Source: DATBLE01 sp036555585
GTDB taxonomy: Bacteria > Actinomycetota > Thermoleophilia > Gaiellales > Gaiellaceae
DNA length: 64,000 nucleotides
NCBI GenBank assembly: GCA_036555585.1
Contig: DATBLE010000012.1
Coordinates: forward strand, 62,001-126,000
Direction of reading: 5' to 3'
The position numbers were made by a program, and so were the translations under genes. Numbering within the stretch: position 1 is the first letter of the stretch; each line of letters opens with the position of its first letter. This document shows, piece after piece, positions 1 to 9,163 of this stretch. The notes beneath the pieces are model-generated. The model did not search any database and was not told the origin of the DNA. It saw nothing but the letters and a program-made list of their open reading frames with translations.

Positions 1-2525
1 GCGAGCAGCCGGGACAGCGCGGACTCGATCGGCGCTCCGACGCTCTCCGCGGCAGCGACCGACGAGAGCGCCTGCTCGGCTGCGCGGGCAGGGTCGCCGG
101 CGGACAGCGTCACGGCGGCGGCCGCCCGCTGGGCCCAGGCGGCAGCCATCGGCAGCTGCACAGCCTCGGCCCATGCCTGCGCGGCGCCGGCTGCGCGCTT
201 CGCCTCGGCCGGGCGGTCGAGCGCGAGCCAGCAGCGCGTGAGCACCTCCAGGTACCGCGCCCTCGGGCTGCCGGCGATGAGGACCAGCGCCTCGCCTCCC
301 GCCGAGCCGAGGAGCAGCTCGACCGCGGACTCCGGCTGTCCCGTCTCGAGCAGGGCGGCGGCGAGGTCGGCGGCTCCCTCGGCCACGTGGAAGTTGCTCT
401 CCGAGTCCCGACTGAGGTCGAAGCTCTCCTGCGCGGTCGCGAGCGCGAGCTCGACGTCCCCGCTCCGGAGCGCGCCGGCCGAGCGACCCAGGAGCGTCCA
501 GATCAGCGCATGCGTGTTGCCGAGCAGGCGCGCCGCCTCGATGCCTCCGTCCAGCAGCTCGGCGGCCTCGGCCAGCTTGCCCCGCTGACGCAGGAGCCCG
601 CCCAGCGTTGCGACGAGGAGGAGGAAGAGCTCACCCTGCCCGGTGGCACGCGCCACGGCCAGCGCGCGATTGGCGTGCCCCTCGCCGTCGGCGTACCGGT
701 CGAGATAGAGCTCCACGCCGGAGAGCCAGGCCGCGGCCTCCAGGTGTCGGGCCAGCTCGTCGTCCGTCAGGGCATCGACGAGGGCCGCCGCCTCCGAGCG
801 ATTCGACTCGGCCCGCCCGGCTGCCCCCAGGATCGAGTCGGCGAGCGCGAGCTCGGCGAGGGCGGCCGCGGTCAGAGGCGCGTCTCCGAGGTTCTTCGCC
901 GCGCGCAGCGCGCGCTCGGCCGCCGCGTGCATCTGCTCGTGCTCCGTTCTCCAGAGTGCGTTCACGATCAGCTCGAGCATGAGCGCCACCGCCTCCGGCG
1001 AGCCCTGGTCGGGAAGGCTCGCGAGGGCGGCCGTCAGGCGCTCGCGGGCCTGTTCCTGCTGACCGAGGTTGCTCTCCACCCCGGCACAGGCGCGGGCGAG
1101 CCTGGCCCGGAGCGCGTGGGCGTCGCCGGGGACGATCTCGAGGGCGTCCAGCAACGCGCCGTGGCTGTCGTCGAAACGGCCGACCGCCGTCAGGGCACGC
1201 GAGCGGGCGAGGAGCAATTCGATGCGCTCCTCCGCCTGCGCGTTCGCGGGCAGGAGGCGGAGCGCCTCTCCGAACCAGTGAGCGGCGCTTGCCGGTGCCA
1301 GGCGGACGGATTCCTCACCGGCCCGCCGCAGCACCGACACGGCGCCGGAGTCCCCCTCGCGCGCGGAGCGCTCGACGTGATGCGCGAGGGCCGAAGCGGT
1401 CGCGCCCCGGGTCGCGAGCGCCTCGGCACAACGTTCGTGGGCGCCGAGTCGCGAGCCGACGGCGGTGGTCTCGTAGACCGCGCGGCGGACGAGCGGATGC
1501 CTGAAACGGAAGCGGCGTGGGACGTCCGTGGGCCGAACGAGATCGAGCTGCAGGAGCTCGTCGAGCGCCGCGATCGCCTCGCTCTCCGAGGTGGCGGCCG
1601 CGGCCGCCGCCAGCTCGGGCTCGAAGGGATCGCCGGCGACCGCCGCTCCCTCGAGCACGAGCCGGGCGGGCGGCGAGAGGAGCGCCACCTCCTCGCTCAA
1701 CGAGGCGGCGACCGCGGGCGGGACGCCGCTCTCGCTCAGCACGGAGCTCGGCCCGGCCGCTGACGCGCCCGCCGAGCGGGCGAGCTGCTCGAGGTAGAAC
1801 GGATTGCCGCCGCTCTCCTCGAGGAGGGCGGTTGCGCGCGGCGCCTCGACCGACTCGCCGAGCAGCTCCCGGGCCTCCTCGGGCGTGAGCGCGCCGAGCT
1901 CGACCCGGACCAGCCCACCGGCGCGATGCGCCCGCTCGAGCGCGGCCATGAGCCGCTCGGACCCGCCGCGGGGCCGCAGCGCCAGGGCGAGCAGCACCGG
2001 CGCCACTGGCGGCCGCCGGAGCAGGGCTCCGAGCAGCTCGACGGACGCGGCGTCCGCCCAGTGCAGGTCGTCGAGCACGAGCACGAGCGTGCCCGGCGCC
2101 GCGAGCTGCTCGAGGAGCGCGCGCATCGCACGGTGCGTCCTGTACCGCTCGTGCTGGCCGGCCACGTCGCGCCCTGCGCCGAGGGCCGAGAGCGAGGGGA
2201 TGACGTGGGCGAGCTCGGCCTGCGTGTCCCCGTCGAGGCGATCGAGCGAGCGCGGATCGAGCCCGCGCACGTACTCGTCGAGAGCGTCGACGAAGACGGA
2301 GAACGGCAGGTCGACCTCGAGCTCCGACGCCGATCCCTGGAGGACGAGCCGTCCGTCCGCGTCCGCGCGCCCGGCCAGCTCGGCGAGCAGTCGCGTCTTG
2401 CCGATCCCGGGCTCGCCGACGACCTCGATCGCCGCCGTCCGGCCCTCGTCGAGGGCGCCGAGCGCCTCGCCGAGAACGCCGAGCTCTTCCGAGCGCCCCA
2501 CGAAATGGTCTCCGAGCACGGGCAT
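1..2525 (-). CDS. LuxR/LAL-type AAA ATPase regulator, C-terminus cut by window edge
   Basis: About 841 codons are visible before the window edge. The ATG at 2525 follows an in-frame TGA a few codons upstream. An N-terminal AAA/STAND ATPase region carries a Walker A motif GEPGIGKT at residues 37-44 and a Walker B region LVLVLDDLHWAD near 147-158, followed by a long alanine/leucine-rich helical region like the TPR repeats of LAL (MalT-like) regulators. The LuxR-type DNA-binding domain expected at the C-terminus would lie beyond base 1, so that assignment rests on architecture. It is divergent from the small genes at 2636. The plus-strand frames over this gene are its shadows. Confidence 0.8.
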   Translation of the reverse strand, partial: MPVLGDHFVGRSEELGVLGEALGALDEGRTAAIEVVGEPGIGKTRLLAELAGRADADGRLVLQGSASELEVDLPFSVFVDALDEYVRGLDPRSLDRLDGDTQAELAHVIPSLSALGAGRDVAGQHERYRTHRAMRALLEQLAAPGTLVLVLDDLHWADAASVELLGALLRRPPVAPVLLALALRPRGGSERLMAALERAHRAGGLVRVELGALTPEEARELLGESVEAPRATALLEESGGNPFYLEQLARSAGASAAGPSSVLSESGVPPAVAASLSEEVALLSPPARLVLEGAAVAGDPFEPELAAAAAATSESEAIAALDELLQLDLVRPTDVPRRFRFRHPLVRRAVYETTAVGSRLGAHERCAEALATRGATASALAHHVERSAREGDSGAVSVLRRAGEESVRLAPASAAHWFGEALRLLPANAQAEERIELLLARSRALTAVGRFDDSHGALLDALEIVPGDAHALRARLARACAGVESNLGQQEQARERLTAALASLPDQGSPEAVALMLELIVNALWRTEHEQMHAAAERALRAAKNLGDAPLTAAALAELALADSILGAAGRAESNRSEAAALVDALTDDELARHLEAAAWLSGVELYLDRYADGEGHANRALAVARATGQGELFLLLVATLGGLLRQRGKLAEAAELLDGGIEAARLLGNTHALIWTLLGRSAGALRSGDVELALATAQESFDLSRDSESNFHVAEGAADLAAALLETGQPESAVELLLGSAGGEALVLIAGSPRARYLEVLTRCWLALDRPAEAKRAAGAAQAWAEAVQLPMAAAWAQRAAAAVTLSAGDPARAAEQALSSVAAAESVGAPIESALSRLL

Positions 2526-2635
2526 CTCGTCCTCGGGGCCGAGGATAGATCAGCGTCTCAGGAACCCAAAATGAGGGTGCAGGATCAGGGTGCTGCCCTG
2601 ATGCATCGGCGGGTCGTTCGGCGCAAGCTCGGCCG

Positions 2636-2878
2636 ATGACCCGTTACCTGCTCCATCACCGGCACCAGCCCGACGAGTGCGGTGTCGTCTTCGCCTCATT
2701 CAAGGGGCACAGGAGCCCGCTGCGCCACCGGCCCACCCTCGCTTCGTGCCGCTCCGGCGGCCATGCGATCTGGTGGACGGTGGAGGCGGCCGACGAAGAC
2801 GAGGCGCTCGGGCTCCTGCCGTTCTACGTCGCAGAGCGCACGACCGCGACCAGCGTGAGCGAGGTCGAGATCCCGTGA
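2636..2878 (+). CDS. small conserved protein of unknown function (80 aa)
   Basis: The 80-residue protein starts at ATG 2636 and has a tryptophan/histidine-rich core (GGHAIWWTVEA) and an acidic C-terminus. It is soluble by composition, with no signal peptide or membrane segment. It resembles short actinobacterial proteins of unknown function, an impression from memory rather than a search. It precedes another small gene and the MMPL fusion on the same strand, and may share their transcript (about 40 bases to the next start). Confidence 0.6.
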   Translation: MTRYLLHHRHQPDECGVVFASFKGHRSPLRHRPTLASCRSGGHAIWWTVEAADEDEALGLLPFYVAERTTATSVSEVEIP

Positions 2879-2919
2879 CCGGGCAGCCGCTCGCCACCTC
2901 CGACCCCGAAGGAGGAGCC

Positions 2920-3120
2920 ATGTCCCCCGCACTCTCCGAGATCCGCGAGCTCGCCGCGCGCGAGGCCGACGGAATCCACATCCTGCTGCTCTGGCACCCC
3001 CGCCGGAACTCGGTCTCCGTCTCGGTCGAGGACGCGCGGGCCGGCGAGTGCTTCCAGCTCCCCGTCCCGTCGGACCGCGCGCTCGACGCCTTCTACCACC
3101 CCTTCGCCTACGCCGCCTGA
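2920..3120 (+). CDS. small conserved protein with C-terminal HPFAYAA motif (66 aa)
   Basis: ATG 2920 lies just behind a GGAGGAG ribosome site, giving 66 residues. The first half contains GIHILLLWHPRRNSVSVSV and the end reads ALDAFYHPFAYAA. The same pattern recurs in the 107-residue protein at 12400 (GIDVYLFWDEPTGRVSVGV, ALDAFDHPYAYAA), so the two are paralogues. Function is unknown. It sits 23 bases before the MMPL-hydrolase gene and is probably co-transcribed with it. Confidence 0.7.
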   Translation: MSPALSEIRELAAREADGIHILLLWHPRRNSVSVSVEDARAGECFQLPVPSDRALDAFYHPFAYAA

Positions 3121-3143
3121 GCGGCCCCGAAAGGAGACCCGGC

Positions 3144-6100
3144 ATGTCCCGCACGACCGACACGACTCGCAGGCCGCGCGGCCTGGCCGCCCGCATGGGC
3201 CGCTGGAGCGCGAACCACTGGAAGACCGCCACCTTCGGCTGGCTCGCCCTCGTCGTCGTCGCCTTCGGCCTCGGCGGCATGGCCGGCCTGAAGAACCCCG
3301 ATCCGAACACCGCCGGGCCCGGAGAGTCGGGCCGGATGGACCGGATCCTGCACGAGGGCTTCAAGCGGCCCGCGGGCGAGAACGTCCTGATCCAGAGCTC
3401 GACCGCCACCGCCGGCACGCCGGCGTTCGACGCGGCCGTGAAGGACGTCGTCGCCCGCGTCTCGCGTGAGGCCGACGTCCGGAACGTCCGCTCGCCGCTC
3501 GCTGCCGGCAACTCGGACCAGATCTCGAACGACCGGCACTCGGTGCTCGTCGGGTTCGACGTCCGCGGCGAGATCGACAAGGCGCCCGACAAGGTCGGCC
3601 CGATCGTCGACGCGGTGGCCGCCGCCCAGGCGGCGCACCCGGGCTTCTTCATCGGCGAGATGGGCGACGCCAGCGCGCCGAAGGCCGTCATCGACCAGCA
3701 GAACAAGGACCTCGCCAAGGCGGGAGAGCTCTCCCTGCCGATCACGCTGATCATCCTGATCGTCACGTTCGGGGCGCTCGTCGCCGCGGGAATCCCGCTG
3801 CTGCTCGCGCTCACGGCCGTGTTCGGCACCTTCGGCCTGGTCTCGATCGCGAGCCACGTGCTCCCGATGGCGGCCGAGACGCAGCCGCTCGTGCTCCTGA
3901 TCGGGCTCGCGGTCGGCGTCGACTACTCGATGTTCTATCTCCGGCGCGAGCGCGAGGAACGCGCGAAGGGCCGGAGCAAGCGGGCCGCGCTCGAGGTGGC
4001 CGCCGCCACGTCGGGGCGCTCGGTGTTGATCTCCGGCCTGACCGTGATGGCCGCGATGGCCGGCATGTTCGTCACCGGCGACGAGCAGTTTGCGTCGTTC
4101 GGCGTCGCGACGATGATGGTCGTCGCGGTCGCGATGCTCGGCTCGCTGACCGTGCTGCCGGCGCTGCTCTCGCGGCTCGGCGACAAGGTCGACAAGGGTC
4201 GCGTCCGGCGCCGCTCACGTAACGGCGACAGCCGGATGTGGGGCTGGATCGCCGACCGCGTCCTGCGGCGGCCCGCGCTGTTCGCGGCGATCGCGGGCGG
4301 GCTCCTGCTCCTGCTCGCGCTCCCCGCGCTCCAGATGCGGATGGCGGAAGCCTCGCCGGACACGTTCCCGGCGCACCTCGAGGTCGTCAAGACCTACAAG
4401 CGGATGCAGCAGGCCTTCCCCGGGACGGCGCTGCCCGCGAACGTGATCGTCAAGGCCCCGAACGTGAACGCCCCGGCGGTCCGCGAGGCGATCTCCCGGC
4501 TCGAGCAACGGGCGCTCGCGAGCGGACGCGCGCACGAGCCGATCACGATGGCCGTGAACAGGGCCGGCACGGTCGCGAACATCACGATCCCGATCGACGG
4601 CGCCGGCTCGGACAAGGCGTCGAACGCCTCCCTGAAGATGCTCCGGGACACGGTGATCCCGGAGACGGTCGGCAAGGTGCCGGGCACGGAGGCCGGCGTC
4701 ACCGGGCTGACCGCCCAGTGGAAGGACTCGGGCGACCAGTTCCGGTCGGTGCTGCCGCTCGTGGTCGCATTCGTGCTCGTGTTCGCGTTCGCGCTGATGC
4801 TGGTCGCGTTCCGCTCGATCGTGGTCGCGCTCAAGGCGATCGTGCTCAACTGCCTGTCGGTCGCCGCGGCCTACGGCATCCTCGTGCTGGTCTTCCAGCA
4901 CGGGATCGGCAAGGGCCTGCTCGGGTTCACCGACACGACCGGCGTCTCCCCCGTGATCCCGCTGCTCCTGTTCGTGATCCTGTTCGGGCTCTCGATGGAC
5001 TACCACGTGTTCATCGTCAGCCGGATCCGCGAGCGGTTCCAGCGCGGAGCGACGATGGACGAGGCGATCTCGGACGGGATCCGCTCGACCGGGAGCGTCG
5101 TGACCAGCGCCGCGATCGTGATGGTCTGCGTGTTCGCCGTCTTCGCGACGCTGTCGATGCTGTTCTTCAAGCAGTTCGGCGTCGGGCTCGCGGCGGCGAT
5201 CCTGATCGACGCGACGATCGTGCGGGGCGTGCTGCTCCCCGCGACGATGAAGCTCCTCGGTGCACGGAACTGGTACCTCCCGTCGTGGCTCGAGTGGCTC
5301 CCGCACCTCGACCACGGCGAGCTCGAGGTCCTGGACGAGCTCGAGGACGAGCCGGAGCACGCACGCGCTCCGAAGCCGAAGCGCCGCCTGGGCTTCGCGC
5401 GCATCACCGGCCTGCTGCTGATCGCGGTCCTCGCCCTCGGGCTCGGATACGTGAAGGCCTCGTCCGGAGGGGACAAGGTGTCCGTCCCTGCGGGCGCGAA
5501 GGCCGGTCAGCTGACCCTGCATCCGTGCCGCTACGGCACGGAGCAGGGCAGCTACGCCGCCGACTGCGGCACCCTCGTCGTCGCCGAGAACCGGGCCAGG
5601 CCCGGTTCTCGGCTGATCGCGCTGCCGGTGACGCGGATCAAGGCCCGGTCCGCGCATCCGGGAGCGCCGGTCTTCCGGCTCGAGGGCGGGCCGGGCATCT
5701 CGAACATGCACTTCGCCAAGGCCAGCCGGATCGCCGGCAACCACGACGTCGTCCTCGTCGGTTACCGCGGCGTCGACGGCTCGGTGCGTCTCGACTGCCC
5801 CGAGGTCGAGTCGGCGCTGAAGCGCTCCGAGGACTTCCTCGGCACGAAGTCCTTCAAGGCCTACTCGGACGCCTTCCGCTCGTGCGCGACCCGGCTCCAG
5901 GCGCACGGCGTCGACCTCGCCGGCTACGGCGTCGTGCAGCGGGTCGACGATCTCGAGGCGGCCCGCAGGGCGCTCGGCTACGGGAAGATCGATCTCCTCA
6001 GCGAGAGCGCCGGCACGCGGACGGCAATGGTCTACGCCTGGCGCAATCCCGACGCGATCGAGCGCTCCGTGATGATCGACGTCAACCCGCCGGGGCACTT

Positions 6101-7397
6101 CGTCTGGGATTCACGGACCACCGACGAGCAGATCCGGCGGTACGCGCGCCTGTGCGCCCGGGACCTCTCCTGCAGCAAGCGGACGGACGACCTCGCGGCG
6201 ACGCTCCACCAGGCCGCGACCGACGTCCCCGGCCGCTTCTGGGGCCTGCCGATTCGCAAGGGCAATGCCCGTCTCGCTGCGTTCTGGGGGCTGATGGAGT
6301 CGACGTCGGAGGCCGCCCCGCTCTCCTCGCCGATGACGCTCGAGGCGTGGCTCTCGGCCGCGGACGGGGACCCCAGCGGACTGTGGTTCGAGTCGACGCT
6401 CGCCGCGTTCGCCTTCCCACAGTCCTTCGTCTGGGGCGAGATGGCCTCGTTCGCCCGGAGCGACGCGGAGGCGATCCAGCGTCACTACGCCTCGCCGGCA
6501 CGCAGCGGCATCATCGGCGACCCCGGCACCGACTTCCTGTTCGCCCGCGGCGCGCTGATGCGCGCGTGGCCGGCGAACCCGACGGAGAACGAGTTCACCC
6601 GGGTCCGCGACTCGGCCGTGCCGACGCTCCTCGTCGGCGGCGAGCTCGATTTCGCGACGCCGCCGCAGGTGGCGACGCGGGAGCTGCTGCCCCACCTGTC
6701 GAACGGCCACCAGGTCGTTCTCCGCGGCTTCGGGCACACCACCACCTTCTGGAACGAGCAGCCGAGGGCGAACGAACGCCTGCTGACCACGTTCTTCGAC
6801 GAGGGCAAGGTCGACGCGTCGCTCTACGTGCCGGGCAAGGTCGACTTCACGCCGGAGGTCACGCAGACCGCGCTCGGCAAGGGCTTCGCCGCCACGATCA
6901 TGGCGCTGCCGGCGATCGCGGCCCTCTCGCTGCTCCTGCTCTGGCGCCGGTCGCGCAGGCGCGGCCGGATCGGACGCCCGGCGAGCGTGCTGCTTCGCTC
7001 GGTGTTCACCCTGGTGCTGGGTCTCGGCGGCTGGTTCGCCGGCCTCCTCGTCGCCTTCTTCGCCTTCCCGGCGCTGCCGCTCGACGACGCCGTCCTCGCC
7101 GTCGTCTCGATCGGCGTGCCCGTCGGCCTGGGGATCTACCTCGCCTGGGTCGACCGCGCGAAGGGCGGCCGTACGGTCGGCCTGACGGCGGCGCTCGCCG
7201 GCGCGTTCGCCGGCGCCTGGCTCGGCTACAACGCCGGCGCCGGGCTCCTGGCAGTGGTCACGACGATCGTCGGAGCGGCGCTCGGCGCCAACCTCGCCGT
7301 CCTCCTGCTCGACCTCGCCCGGGACCGCCGGGTTCGTGACCTGGTCGTCGAAGCAGTGCCGGCCGAGGCGCTGGAGGCCCGTCCTTCGGCCGGTTGA
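3144..7397 (+). CDS. MMPL-family transporter fused to an alpha/beta hydrolase
   Basis: ATG 3144 follows a GAAAGGAG ribosome site and gives about 1417 residues. Residues 1-740 are an RND/MMPL transporter with two halves, each carrying a charged loop after a membrane helix (GVDYSMFYLRREREE near 257 and SMDYHVFIVSRIRERF near 615). A further membrane segment lies near 752-775. A secreted alpha/beta hydrolase of the TAP/proline iminopeptidase kind follows, with nucleophile SESAG (Ser955), an acidic site in GGELDFATPP and a late histidine in GFGHTTTFW. About four hydrophobic helices end the protein. MMPL proteins export lipids or drugs; the hydrolase would face outside. MMPL proteins are usually 700-1000 residues, so the fusion is unusual. 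The reading frame is continuous. Confidence 0.9.
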   Translation: MSRTTDTTRRPRGLAARMGRWSANHWKTATFGWLALVVVAFGLGGMAGLKNPDPNTAGPGESGRMDRILHEGFKRPAGENVLIQSSTATAGTPAFDAAVKDVVARVSREADVRNVRSPLAAGNSDQISNDRHSVLVGFDVRGEIDKAPDKVGPIVDAVAAAQAAHPGFFIGEMGDASAPKAVIDQQNKDLAKAGELSLPITLIILIVTFGALVAAGIPLLLALTAVFGTFGLVSIASHVLPMAAETQPLVLLIGLAVGVDYSMFYLRREREERAKGRSKRAALEVAAATSGRSVLISGLTVMAAMAGMFVTGDEQFASFGVATMMVVAVAMLGSLTVLPALLSRLGDKVDKGRVRRRSRNGDSRMWGWIADRVLRRPALFAAIAGGLLLLLALPALQMRMAEASPDTFPAHLEVVKTYKRMQQAFPGTALPANVIVKAPNVNAPAVREAISRLEQRALASGRAHEPITMAVNRAGTVANITIPIDGAGSDKASNASLKMLRDTVIPETVGKVPGTEAGVTGLTAQWKDSGDQFRSVLPLVVAFVLVFAFALMLVAFRSIVVALKAIVLNCLSVAAAYGILVLVFQHGIGKGLLGFTDTTGVSPVIPLLLFVILFGLSMDYHVFIVSRIRERFQRGATMDEAISDGIRSTGSVVTSAAIVMVCVFAVFATLSMLFFKQFGVGLAAAILIDATIVRGVLLPATMKLLGARNWYLPSWLEWLPHLDHGELEVLDELEDEPEHARAPKPKRRLGFARITGLLLIAVLALGLGYVKASSGGDKVSVPAGAKAGQLTLHPCRYGTEQGSYAADCGTLVVAENRARPGSRLIALPVTRIKARSAHPGAPVFRLEGGPGISNMHFAKASRIAGNHDVVLVGYRGVDGSVRLDCPEVESALKRSEDFLGTKSFKAYSDAFRSCATRLQAHGVDLAGYGVVQRVDDLEAARRALGYGKIDLLSESAGTRTAMVYAWRNPDAIERSVMIDVNPPGHFVWDSRTTDEQIRRYARLCARDLSCSKRTDDLAATLHQAATDVPGRFWGLPIRKGNARLAAFWGLMESTSEAAPLSSPMTLEAWLSAADGDPSGLWFESTLAAFAFPQSFVWGEMASFARSDAEAIQRHYASPARSGIIGDPGTDFLFARGALMRAWPANPTENEFTRVRDSAVPTLLVGGELDFATPPQVATRELLPHLSNGHQVVLRGFGHTTTFWNEQPRANERLLTTFFDEGKVDASLYVPGKVDFTPEVTQTALGKGFAATIMALPAIAALSLLLLWRRSRRRGRIGRPASVLLRSVFTLVLGLGGWFAGLLVAFFAFPALPLDDAVLAVVSIGVPVGLGIYLAWVDRAKGGRTVGLTAALAGAFAGAWLGYNAGAGLLAVVTTIVGAALGANLAVLLLDLARDRRVRDLVVEAVPAEALEARPSAG

Positions 7398-7406
7398 GGG
7401 CCGTGG

Positions 7407-9155
7407 TTGCCACGAGGAGGGCGATCGGAGAGGATTGCCCGACCGAGGCAAGCAGGATCACGAGGAGGTCGACCGGCGGCCGAGCTCGCTCAATCGTTGG
7501 TAGCGGCACCCGAGCGCGCTTCGTACAAGCTCCGACGAGAGGTCGGCGCCGTGGGTCTCGTCTTCGCCTCGCTGGGATCGATCATCGGCGCGGGCTGGCT
7601 GTTCGGCGCCCTGTACGCGTCCTCGCTCGCCGGCCCGGCGGCGATCGTCGCGTGGCTGCTGGGAGGGGGCGCGATGATGCTGCTCGCCCTCACCCACGCC
7701 GAGCTCGGCAGCACGTACCCCGTGGCCGGCGGCAACGCGCGCTTCCCGCACTACGCGTTCGGCGGGCTGGTCGGCTTCACGAGCGGCTGGGTCGCGTTCC
7801 TCGGCGCCGTCACCGTCGGCCCGATCATGGTCCAGGCCACCCTCCTGTACGCCTCCGACTACGTCTCCTCGCTGACCACGCTCTCGGGCGACCGACCGGT
7901 GCTGACGGCCCAGGGCTACGTCGTCGCGGCGGCGCTGCTGCTGCTCTTCTGCACGATCAACGTCCTGGGCGTGCGCTGGCTGGCGGAGACGAACATGCTC
8001 GCCGTCTGCTGGAAGATCTTCGTCCCGGCCCTGACCGTCGTCGCGCTGCTCGCGACCTCGGCTCACGGCGAGAACTTCGGCGCCGGCGGCGGCTTCATGC
8101 CCTTCGGCTGGAAGGGCGTGTTCGTCGCGCTCGCCTCCGGTGGGGTGATCTTCGCGTGCCTGGGGTTCGAGCAGGCGGTCCAGCTCGGCGGCGAGAGCCG
8201 CAACCCCGGTCGGAACATCCCGCTCGCGATCATCGGCGGCATGCTCGTGGCCGTCGGTCTCTACGTCGCGCTCCAGGTGGCGTACATCGCGGCCATCGAC
8301 CCGTCGAGCCTCTCCAACGGCTGGGACGCGGTCTCGTTCTCCGGCAAGGGCGAGCTGTTCGGGCCGTTCGCAGGGCTCGCGACGGCGCTGGGGCTCGGCT
8401 GGCTCGCGATCCTGGTCTACACGGACGCGATCGTGTCGCCGGGCGGTACCGGTCTGCTCTACACCGGCGCGAGCGCGCGCCTGTCCTTCGCGCTCGCCCG
8501 GAACGGCCGGATCCCGGGTGCATTCGCCAGACTCACGCCGCGAGGCACGCCGCTCGTCGCGATCGCGTTCACCTTCCTCTGCGGCCTGGTTCTGCTCCTG
8601 CCCTTTCCCAGCTGGCAGGAGCTCGTCGGCTTCATCTCCGCTGCGGCGCTGATCGCGTACGCGATGGTGCCGCTCGCGCTCGGGGCGCTGAGACGCCAGG
8701 ATCCGGAGCGCCCTCGTCCCTTCCGGCTGCCGGCAGCGTCGGTGGTCGCGCCGGCCGCCTTCGTGGTCGCGAGCGAGATCCTGCTCTTCACGGGCTGGGC
8801 CGCGGTCTGGAAGCTGGTCGTGGCGATCCTGATCGGCCTGGCGCTCCTCACGCTCTCGACGCTCACCGACGCGAGCGAGCAGAGACCGTCGCTCGACTGG
8901 CGCAGCGCGGTCTGGTTCTGGCCGTACCTGTTCGGCATGGCCGCGATCTCGTACCTCGGCTCGTTCGACACCGGGACGCCGAGCTCGATCCCCCTGATCG
9001 GCCTCGACGGCCCCCGCAACGTGCTCACGTTCGGGTGGGACGTGCTCGCCGTCGCCCTGCTCGGCCTCGCCGTGTACGCCTTCGCGATTCGAAGCCGTCT
9101 CCCGGCCCGCCGGTCGCTCGAGTACGTCGGCGACCTCACGGCCGAGACGGATTAG
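7407..9155 (+). CDS. APC-family amino acid permease
   Basis: This is a 582-residue protein with about 12-14 hydrophobic helices. The first helix carries the APC signature GLVFASLGSIIGAGWLFG, and the TM6-like part FACLGFEQAVQLGGESRNPGRNIP is typical of amino acid/polyamine permeases. It is expected in the inner membrane; the substrate is unknown. The start is uncertain: TTG 7407 is the longest, TTG 7497 and GTG 7551 are in frame, and none has a convincing ribosome site (the AGGAGG at 7463 is badly placed). It begins just after the MMPL fusion and converges on the sigma factor gene 8 bases beyond its stop. Confidence 0.85.
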   Translation: MPRGGRSERIARPRQAGSRGGRPAAELAQSLVAAPERASYKLRREVGAVGLVFASLGSIIGAGWLFGALYASSLAGPAAIVAWLLGGGAMMLLALTHAELGSTYPVAGGNARFPHYAFGGLVGFTSGWVAFLGAVTVGPIMVQATLLYASDYVSSLTTLSGDRPVLTAQGYVVAAALLLLFCTINVLGVRWLAETNMLAVCWKIFVPALTVVALLATSAHGENFGAGGGFMPFGWKGVFVALASGGVIFACLGFEQAVQLGGESRNPGRNIPLAIIGGMLVAVGLYVALQVAYIAAIDPSSLSNGWDAVSFSGKGELFGPFAGLATALGLGWLAILVYTDAIVSPGGTGLLYTGASARLSFALARNGRIPGAFARLTPRGTPLVAIAFTFLCGLVLLLPFPSWQELVGFISAAALIAYAMVPLALGALRRQDPERPRPFRLPAASVVAPAAFVVASEILLFTGWAAVWKLVVAILIGLALLTLSTLTDASEQRPSLDWRSAVWFWPYLFGMAAISYLGSFDTGTPSSIPLIGLDGPRNVLTFGWDVLAVALLGLAVYAFAIRSRLPARRSLEYVGDLTAETD

Positions 9156-9163
9156 CCTCGGGG

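Noticed and set aside
387..1763. 458-codon plus-strand open frame
   Set aside because: It is antisense to the LuxR/AAA regulator, whose minus-strand frame has clear Walker motifs; the plus frame has biased, low-complexity Arg/Gly composition.
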